A DNA stretch of 64,000 bases from Gnetum montanum (lineage: Eukaryota > Streptophyta > Gnetopsida > Gnetales > Gnetaceae): NCBI GenBank assembly GCA_015680685.1, contig MNCI01017913.1, forward strand, positions 2,404,544 through 2,468,543. Reading direction: 5' to 3'. The position numbers and the translations under genes were made by a program. The notes below the pieces were generated by a model. The model was not told where the DNA came from. It worked only from the letters and a program-made list of their open reading frames with translations, and did not search any database. This document shows positions 57,201 through 64,000 of this stretch, one piece after another (the first letter of the stretch is position 1; each line of letters begins with the position of its first letter).

Positions 57201-57398
57201 GCCAGGCCACCGGCCTAGCCTCGATAGTACACAAAAGAGCAATGGCACCCTGGCCATCATAGGAGGGTACAATCAGATGCATTCAGCTTGGTTTCTTATA
57301 GGCAAACTAGCAAACAATTCTCTTCACACACCAAATCCTTTAGGGTATTTTTCTTATATGGGGTACCTTCACCCCTACAATTTCAAGATAGGACTTTC
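54290..57398 (-). pseudogene. L1-type LINE ORF2 remnant
   Basis: Minus strand. Endonuclease: LKVLS(stop)NCRG at 57398, VTNFYGP (about 57100), VLIGDFNQRLHPWEKS (about 57020). Linker: WFFFANVKASC (56245-56652). RT: SALGLDGWPVEFFK, VKVDIGKAYDTIS, LQQGDPLSLYIFIM, EHYADGMVI, where the usual FADD reads YADG. After RT: LTCHGKVMLASSVLVTIIRY, INQIIRNIVW. C-terminal zinc region: LELHERGITNTNGCLLCNIW, AETVKHLFL. The order and QGDPLS place it in the plant L1 clade. Loss of the second RT Asp and many stops make it inactive. Its N-terminal end coincides with the edge of element E. Confidence 0.88.
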
Positions 57399-58330
57399 AA
57401 CCCCTACACTCAACCATACGAAACGAGCGTAGCACGCACGATCTGGTCGAACTCCACAGACTAAATGCCTACACGCCCCATGGAATACTTGGGGTTAATC
57501 ATTCATTGTCTTCCCAAACTTACTTGTGTTTGTCACAGTGTATGGTTAAGTAAGTCCGAGGTATGTGATTTTTATAGTTTTTAATGTTTTTCTCCTATGC
57601 TATAGAGGTGAAGGCTTGAGAAACTAACTAACTCTAACTAATGACTAAGTCTAAATTAACTAGCATCAGCATCTGTTCCCACTTACTGTACACACCCTGA
57701 ACTATGCAACTGTGGCTACCAAACACTAATCGTTACTAGGATCACCACACGTAACGCACGTGCTCGAAGTGGTCGTACTAAGGCACTTAACTAGCCTAAA
57801 CATAATGAGCAGCCGATTCCTTGACTAGCCATACACATTCATAAATGCTCGTAATCAAGTCGTACTCATTCCGCATTCTAGGAGTTGAGGGTGAGAATCT
57901 AATCGCGATGAGCAGCCGATTCCTTGATTAGCCGTACACATTCGTCAATGCTTGTAATCAAGTCATACTCATGTTGCGCTACTGCAGGTAATAAATAATA
58001 GGTAGGAAATAACATGTGATAAAATCCTATTCCATGCACTGTAAGGTTTATCCACAAAGCTCATCTTTATTGCCATACACAACTTGCAGTCCGGTACAAA
58101 GCTGCTCAAATAAAGATCCATACACTTGGGGACTTCTACTACGGGCACATGGAAAATATTCTATCTCTAGAGTGATCAATCTGCCAGAGTTTCCCTACTT
58201 TAAGCCTAGGATGGAAAATAAGGGGAGTGTCACCTCTTATTTATAGATTTGGCGATGGACTGCGATATCGTGTACGTGACATCACAGGGGACGACGCAAT
58301 ATCATGGCTTGTGCATATTGCGTCTCATCA
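57399..58330 (-). repeat. 3' LTR of element E (left copy, edge truncated)
   Basis: Starts CCCCTACACTCAACC, which in the right copy is preceded by TGATGAGTGGCAAGGTA; that start is absent here. Ends GCGTCTCATCA. It contains two 65-bp near copies (57805-57869, 57908-57972). Confidence 0.88.
57805..57972. repeat. Internal duplication in E LTR, period 103 bp
   Basis: ATGAGCAGCCGATTCCTTGA begins each copy, and each ends GTAATCAAGTC.TACTCAT. Six or so differences over 65 bp. The D LTRs lack the second copy. Confidence 0.85.
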
Positions 58331-59620
58331 TACCTCCATGACTAAATGAAAACTCGTCCTCGAGTTCCTTACAATAATATCAGGAAGGTATGGAATTATT
58401 GAGGGGAATGGAACTAATGGAATGACATGTGAATGGATCATCATTACAAGACTTGACAAAAATGGTGTTCATGACAATAAGGGTGAACACCTTATTACAA
58501 TGACATCAGGCCTTAGTTGGCAGCTGAGAAAGAAAGAAAGAGAGAGAAAGAAGTGTTGCTACTGCCAACGCCAAAATTGCACCTTTGTTGTCCATCCATA
58601 AGCGCGCCATCGATCTTGCTCCTCACATAGCAGCTTCAGCGCTGCTCCATTCCAAGTGTTTGCTCCAGATCCAATCCGTTGTTTGTATGATCGCCATCTG
58701 CACACACAACACAATCTTATATTAGCAAGGGTAAGTGAATCATCATGTAATCAATACCTTGCTTCGGTGTAAGTTCATTGGCTAGGTTGTGGTATGGCTA
58801 ATACAGATCTGGGGATATATTAATGATGACTACCAAAAGTGTAGGGGTTAGGAAGAAAATCAAAAAATTTGGGGCTAGGAGAAAATCAAAAAAATAAAAA
58901 TCAGGCCCCGTACCCCCATGACTAATCATGAACCTCCGATAGCGTTTGAATGGAGAAAGAAAAGGAGTAGGAAAGATAGATAAAAAGGGACAATGGTAGC
59001 ATCAATAAAGTGGATGTCAAGATGAAAATGAACAAAAGAAATTAGATTGCAAAAATGTTAGGGGAAAGAATTTAACTAATTCTCCAAATAAGAATGTCAG
59101 TGGGTCCTCCCCAAAGCAGGCTCATGCCTGTAATTCCCTAAAAACCCCACATTCAAAGAGTCCATAGGCTCTGGGAATGTCATTTGGAACAAGAGTTAAA
59201 GTCTTAACCATGAGCGTTTACCAAAAAGAAAACAATGCATCAACCAAAATATATACACTAATGATACAACCGGCAATGAGGGGAACAATGGAGAGAAGGA
59301 TGGAGAGAAGAAGATGGAATGGAATCCCAAGGAGAAGGTGGTGTACAGCCCCTGGTGTGTAGCATGATTAATGTGACTTAGCAAATCCCATTCCAAGTCT
59401 GGCCTCAAACCAACCACATCCAGTGACTTCACATCAATGCATTCGGCCAAACCATCCACTTGGATAACAAGAATGCCTTCCCCAAGAGTCACCACCATTC
59501 CAATGAAACAAAGGAGAGAACGGGAAGTAAGAAGGGCCTTAGTTAGAGGGAATATTTTAGTTCCATAACCAGTGCTTGCAGCCCAAGTTTATTCGTCTAA
59601 GGGGTGTGCTTTGAATTCTC

Positions 59621-59693
59621 ACTTTCTTTCTTTCTTTTTTCTTCTTCGTTGTTTTTTTTTGTTTTTTTTTTGTTTTTTTTGTTTTGTGTTTTT
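59621..59693. repeat. T-rich low-complexity run
   Basis: TTTC and TTTTG units; the translated open frames over it are meaningless. Confidence 0.9.
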
Positions 59694-60131
59694 ATGCGTG
59701 AGAACCACACCATGCAAAGACTTCTTATTTTTATTGTCTCAACTTCCAATAATTGGGTAACATTAGAATAGAAAAAAAACTCAAGAAAAAAACATCCAAG
59801 CACCCAAGAGAATGACTAACACAAAAACATCAAGTTCCCTTGAAGTCACACCCTTTGCAATCCTTAAGTTCTTCCTTAGTTTAAGAAATGCCCAGTCACC
59901 GATTCGTTTAAGTTCTTATTAGAAGGGGACTGTACATTTCTAGGTCGAGAGAGACCATAGAAACTGGTGGATGGATGGATGAAGTGGTCTCATTGCTTGC
60001 CATATCAAAAGAAACATACCTTAGTATCAACATTGTGACTTAAAGGTAAAAACCAAACATTAGCAATCAATATGAAAATAGTTCATACCATCATTCCGAA
60101 CACTTATTGGGTGACAAACTTACATGGTGGA

Positions 60132-60156
60132 ACACACACACACACACACACACACA
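60132..60156. repeat. (CA)n microsatellite
   Basis: Twelve CA units, absent at the matching place in element D. Confidence 0.92.
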
Positions 60157-60179
60157 AAATGGAAAAGTATAACAATGTT

Positions 60180-60252
60180 GTAAAATAAAAATTAGAAAAG
60201 TTAAAGAAATTTGTAAAACAAAAAATTAGAAAAGTTAAAGAACTTTGTAAAA
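60180..60252. repeat. Tandem doublet, unit about 36 bp
   Basis: TTAGAAAAGTTAAAGAA then (A/C)TTTGTAAAACAAAAA, twice in a row. Element D has a single related copy near 21400-21450. Confidence 0.8.
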
Positions 60253-60553
60253 CAAAAATGTGTAAAACAAAAATTGAAAAAGAACTGAGGGCCCCATATG
60301 ATCAGCATAGGTGGCCATCTCCCCCATGACTGAGTTGTAAGGGAGAGATCTGAAATAATGAGCGCCTGTTTGAATTTCTAAGAAGTGCCCAACTTCTCCC
60401 AATTGATGATCTTAGATTAAGGGGTGGAAGTTGGCGACGCTCATATTCCAATGTATATATGCTTTCATTATGGGCATGGGTTCCCTCAGTTCGTTCCATG
60501 CATATTTGATTGCTCCTTTGAGTAGCTGTCAACCACGAGGTGTCTACTACTGG

Positions 60554-61120
60554 TTATGTGGTTGCTACATACATGCATCTTTGTTGTAAAGTTTCAAGGG
60601 CACACCTATTGCATGGAGGTATTTCCTCCATGTCATCACCCGATGAATCACTGTATGTGATGCATGGAACTTTCCTCTTCTCGATCTTTCCATAAATATT
60701 TATCTTAGAGATTTCTAAGGAAAGATCATGAATCCTAAGGCATGCGTCTACTGTACTAAGCCATGCCCTTCCCATTATAATTGGGAAGTCCGCTTTGTTG
60801 TTGTTAACTTCAATCACTAGAAAATCACCTGGGTAAGACCAACCACACACAGTGGTAATGATGTCCTCCACCAATCCCAAGGGAATGGTGATGGACTGGT
60901 CTGCTAGCTCTAGTTGAATGTTGCTCTTCTTAAGTTGGGGTAGGTTCCAGGTGTGATACATCTCTCGTGAAATTAGGTTAACTTCAGAACCTGAGTCAAG
61001 AAGAGCTCTATGTGGTTTATTTCCGACGATTTGGAGATAGATTAAGGGACTCCCAGGGTCAGTTAGTTTCCTGGGAAGGTGACCTACCTTGATCCAGTCA
61101 GTTATGGTATGCATTAACAT
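60554..61120 (-). CDS. pol: Protease of element E (open)
   Basis: A 188-codon open frame: MLMHTITDWIKVGHLPRKLT, DPGSPLIYLQIVGNKPHRAL, LDSGSEVNLISREMYHTWNL, LELADQSITIPLGLVEDIIT, DFPIIMGRAWLSTVDACLRI. Catalytic LLDSGSE and the PIIMGRAWL motif are intact. Residues 1-150 match the D protease. The C-terminus runs on as SSGDDMEEIPPCNRCALETL. With no RT behind it and a broken upstream frame, it is a relic rather than a working gene, though the domain itself is undamaged. Confidence 0.85.
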   Translation of the reverse strand: MLMHTITDWIKVGHLPRKLTDPGSPLIYLQIVGNKPHRALLDSGSEVNLISREMYHTWNLPQLKKSNIQLELADQSITIPLGLVEDIITTVCGWSYPGDFLVIEVNNNKADFPIIMGRAWLSTVDACLRIHDLSLEISKINIYGKIEKRKVPCITYSDSSGDDMEEIPPCNRCALETLQQRCMYVATT

Positions 61121-61199
61121 AACTGTATACGTTAAGCTCTATTGGACTAAAGGGTGCTCCGAAGTGTTAGATGGTGGAGGAGTATACATGAGCCCAATC

Positions 61200-61725
61200 G
61201 CTTGTTGTTGCAAGAGTTTGTCTAGGCTTTTGGTTTTGAAGAAGGGTCTTCTCTTTTTACAGTTGTCAAAACCAGCAACAGGTTGGATATTTATAGCTCT
61301 CGCAGCGTGACGTTGCTACAGTTGAGGAGGAAGTTCCCCTTGCATTGTTGGAGCAGGAGGTGTTATGGGAACTACTTGTGGTGGAAGAGGTGCGGATGGA
61401 TTTGGAGGATGGTGTGGATATGGAGTGTCTCCTGGAGGAGAAGGAGTTCTTCTGAAGTACTCCCAAACTTGGTAGTGACGATTGGGGGTTGTGTGACTCA
61501 TAGAGTCACTTGGAGAAATCTGCTGCTGCACATAATATCCATAAGGGTCAGGCTACCGGTGAAGGTATTGATGTTTCGGCGATGGCATCCCCCATGACTG
61601 TGGGTATTGCCACTGCCGATGCTGTCCGATGAGCTATGGTGGAGTTCCACTTGGATAATACGTTAGTGGTTGGTGGAACTGCCTTGGGTTACCTTGTGGA
61701 TAAGGTAACCTTCGGGGTGTTTGCC
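61200..61725 (-). pseudogene. Proline-rich Gag-protease linker of element E
   Basis: The minus strand reads PDPYGYYVQQQISPSDSMSH, TTPNRHYQVWEYFRRTPSPP, GDTPYPHHPPNPSAPLPPQV. The counterpart in D (25340-25790) is shorter and richer in Tyr. Probably disordered. Confidence 0.6.
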
Positions 61726-62229
61726 NNNNNNNNNNNNNNNNNNNNNNNNNNNNNNNNNNNNNNNNNNNNNNNNNNNNNNNNNNNNNNNNNNNNNNNNNNN
61801 NNNNNNNNNNNNNNNNNNNNNNNNNNNNNNNNNNNNNNNNNNNNNNNNNNNNNNNNNNNNNNNNNNNNNNNNNNNNNNNNNNNNNNNNNNNNNNNNNNNN
61901 NNNNNNNNNNNNNNNNNNNNNNNNNNNNNNNNNNNNNNNNNNNNNNNNNNNNNNNNNNNNNNNNNNNNNNNNNNNNNNNNNNNNNNNNNNNNNNNNNNNN
62001 NNNNNNNNNNNNNNNNNNNNNNNNNNNNNNNNNNNNNNNNNNNNNNNNNNNNNNNNNNNNNNNNNNNNNNNNNNNNNNNNNNNNNNNNNNNNNNNNNNNN
62101 NNNNNNNNNNNNNNNNNNNNNNNNNNNNNNNNNNNNNNNNNNNNNNNNNNNNNNNNNNNNNNNNNNNNNNNNNNNNNNNNNNNNNNNNNNNNNNNNNNNN
62201 NNNNNNNNNNNNNNNNNNNNNNNNNNNNN
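61726..62229. other. Assembly gap (504 N)
   Basis: A run of N, corresponding to about 25791-26385 of element D, that is, the Gag C-terminal part. Frames drawn across it carry no information. Confidence 0.98.
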
Positions 62230-63550
62230 GTTGATCCCGCTAAGCATACCCATGGCCTAGGCAACGATGTAACAATGTGTAGTAGTGGGCCATGGCAGCA
62301 TCCAAGGGTTCATATGTACCTTGTTTCCAGCCTTGGATCTGCTTACGCAAATTGGACACTCTGGAGTACGTCTAATACTTATCGTTGAACAGTTCTAGCA
62401 TCGTACTCCACCTCCTAATGGTTTTTGGTTCTAAGGACCGATACCAGCTCTTTGCTTCCTTGGTGAGTGTCCTTGGGAACAACTTAAATTTTTGCCACTC
62501 ATTTTCTATATTCTACAAGGCACAGGCATCGTGGAATGCTTGTAAATGATTTTGTGGATCAGCATTGTATCCTCCTTCAAATCATAGGATATTATTCATG
62601 TCTAATCGTTTGATCCGACTATCTTTTAAATGCCTTGTAAGGATCCTAACTACCTCCGTGATGTCAAGCATACTTCAGGTTGCGACTAGGGGCTCGTCAT
62701 GATCATCTCTTTCATGACGCATGTGATGTCTACGTTGTTCCCTACTCTCCCTACGGCCTTGCCCTTGTCCTCTCTTTCGACTTTCCCATCAAGGTCTTTC
62801 ATTTTGTTTACCTTTATCCTCACCTTTATGTTCATGGTGGTTGTGCCCAGATGTGGAAGGAGAGGGTGAGTGATGTGAAGAAAGGGAAGAAGAAGGGGAA
62901 CCATCGCCATGATGATGTTTCTTGCCTTCTCTTTGATTGCTACAGCCTCGATCGTGGTGACGATCTAAGTGCTCATCCTTAGCATGAGTGGTTGTTCCCT
63001 CTATGAACAATTGGTGTTCACGGGCATCAGAACCAGTGTTATGTATCGTTGAGCATAGGTTCTGATACTCAACCTCCTCATCATCTTTAGGAGGGGGAAC
63101 ATCATTTGCTAAAGAACTCGTGATAAGGGGTTTCTCATCTCCTATTTCGCTAAGGACGTGTGGGACCTTGCCCTTCAATAGTGCATGTTGACTTTCCTGC
63201 CGCAAGTCCCTCATACGTTGGGCATCTATGAGATAATAATCCCTCATGTCAAAATCTTCCGCAACATATTCAGCATATAGTTCTTGCATGTCAATCTTTG
63301 CCAAGGCACGGAAAAGCATGCGAGAGACTGATCGATCTGGGGATAACACGATGTTACCTTGCAAATCTCTCCATCGCAGCTGTTCGTCTTAATGGAGGAT
63401 AAAAGTAAAGTCTAGAATATACTCATCGGGATGAGTATAAACTATCTTGTATTGTTTAGGACTTGGCTGATTTTGGTTATGTGTTTTATGTTGCCGACTG
63501 TCTCGTGTATGGTCCTTAGGTGGTGAGTTGCTCTTATGAGAAGAAGACAT
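62230..63550 (-). pseudogene. gag: Gag of element E (C-terminal part in gap)
   Basis: The start ATG at 63550 gives MSSSHKSNSPPKDHTRDSRQ, then VYTHPDEYILDFTFILH and one TAA. The 191-codon open frame from 63364 follows: GNIVLSPDRSVSRMLFRALA, MRDYYLIDAQRMRDLRQESQ, an acidic stretch, then a His/Ser/Lys-rich tract (DRGCSNQREGKKHHHGDGSP). The capsid core (62230-62680) reads FEGGYNADPQNHLQAFHDAC, ALENIENEWQKFKLFPRTLT and AKSWYRSLEPKTIRRW. The start choice is supported by D, which has its ATG at the same place. Confidence 0.8.
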
Positions 63551-63670
63551 TTTTATCGGTGTGCTAATTCACCGTTATATAATTTTTTATCTTGATTAAC
63601 CTGAAGGTTCGTTAAGGCTCACAACGATGTGAATGATATCCTTATGTTCTATTCGGCGTACAAACACTTA

Positions 63671-63690
63671 GTCCCTGGCAACGACGCCAA
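63671..63690 (-). other. Primer binding site of element E
   Basis: Minus strand TTGGCGTCGTTGCCAGGGAC directly after the LTR end CTCATCA. Good match to the TGGCGCCGTTGCC site of Athila-type elements. Confidence 0.8.
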
Positions 63691-64000
63691 TGATGAGTGG
63701 CAAGGTACCCCTACACTCAACCATACAAAACGAGCGTAGCACGCGCGATCTGGTCAAACTCCGTAGACTAAATGCCTACACGCCCCATGGAACACTTGGG
63801 GTTAATCATTCGTTGTCTTCCCAAACTTACTTGTGTTTGTCACGGTGTATGGTTAAGTAAGTCCGAGGTATATGATTTTTATAGTTTTTAATGTTTTTCT
63901 CCTATGCTATTGAGGTGAAGGGTTGAGAAACTAACTAATGACTAAGTCTAAATTAACTAGCGTTAGCATCCGTTCCCACTTATCGTACACACCCTGAACT
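63691..64000 (-). repeat. 5' LTR of element E (right copy, cut by window end)
   Basis: Begins TGATGAGTGGCAAGGTACCC and matches 57399 onward from CCCCTACACTCAACC. Confidence 0.9.

Larger units (their letters stand above)
58331..60364 (-). other. 3' noncoding region of element E
   Basis: Colinear with 19608-21545 of D. No gene. It holds the polypurine tract at the LTR edge (minus strand TCATGGAGGTA), a T-rich run at 59621-59693, a (CA)n run at 60132-60156 and a 36-bp doublet at 60180-60252. Confidence 0.65.
57399..64000 (-). mobile_element. Element E: pol-less member of the D family (runs off window)
   Basis: LTRs at 57399-58330 and 63691 onward, PBS at 63671-63690, Gag start at 63550, proline-rich linker, protease 60554-61120, then about 2 kb of 3' noncoding sequence. 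Compared with D, the whole RT, RNase H and integrase segment (about 2.9 kb, D positions 21545-24440) is missing, with a junction near 60365. It contains a 504-bp run of N. It is better preserved than D in its PBS, Gag and protease. The left LTR lacks its first 17-18 bases at the border with LINE ORF2. Confidence 0.9.

Noticed and set aside
59572-59803. Open frames over the T-rich run on both strands
   Set aside because: Low-complexity translation of poly-T and poly-A.
61636-62388. Long open frames spanning the N run
   Set aside because: Most of each frame is N; they are artefacts of the gap.
1-64000. tRNA, rRNA or intact host gene
   Set aside because: I saw no cloverleaf-type sequence, rRNA block or long undisturbed exon set outside the retroelements.

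Overview
The window is nuclear DNA of a plant with a large, repeat-filled genome. It is AT-rich and almost entirely made of old, decayed, nested retrotransposons. No intact host gene, rRNA or tRNA was found. Several element lineages are plant-specific: Athila-like, Tat/Ogre-like and Tekay-like chromovirus Ty3/gypsy elements, a plant L1-type LINE, and a Ty1/copia scrap. The heavy decay and deep nesting would suit a gymnosperm, but that is a guess. Nearly every reading frame is broken, often by TAG or TGA where TGG, CAG or CGA is expected, as after cytosine deamination.

Layout. (1) 430-1615, minus: chromovirus RT-RNase H remnant. (2) About 2140-10418, plus: Athila-like element A. Its RT palm is deleted, its integrase is dead and its 3' LTR is cut short. 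(3) 10419-13251: unresolved sequence. (4) 13257-42065, plus: a 28.8-kb Tat/Ogre-like element C. It has two 1.7-kb LTRs and a perfect 5-bp target duplication (CTATC). Its order is leader, gag, protease, a 6.3-kb pol intron, RT, RNase H, a second (archaeal-type) RNase H, integrase with all three DDE residues, 3' UTR and LTR. (5) 18793-28677, minus: a 9.9-kb Athila-like element D inserted in the C protease-linker frame (GTGAT/ATGAT duplication). (6) 42470-46787, minus: chromovirus-like element F carrying only gag and protease between LTRs. (7) 46788-49440: unresolved sequence. (8) 49440-49700: copia RT scrap. (9) About 50.1-51.9 kb: a low-copy-looking island with possible exons of a membrane protein and a 320-bp tandem duplication. 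(10) 52.7-57.4 kb, minus: a decayed coiled-coil ORF followed by LINE ORF2 (endonuclease, RT, zinc finger). (11) 57399 to the window end, minus: element E, same family as D but lacking RT, RNase H and integrase, with a 504-bp assembly gap.

The most unusual object lies inside the pol intron of element C. On the opposite strand there is a decayed gene of about nine exons (33460 down to 29634). It has recognisable splice sites, and the reading phase agrees across most of the junctions that could be tested. It encodes roughly 900 residues of unrecognised protein with a C-terminal coiled coil. A spliced antisense gene nested in the spliced intron of a retrotransposon is, as far as I know, not a standard Ogre feature.

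Reading aids: D is younger than C by nesting and by LTR divergence (about 6% against 11% in short stretches compared by eye). D, E and F are on the minus strand; A and C are on the plus strand.
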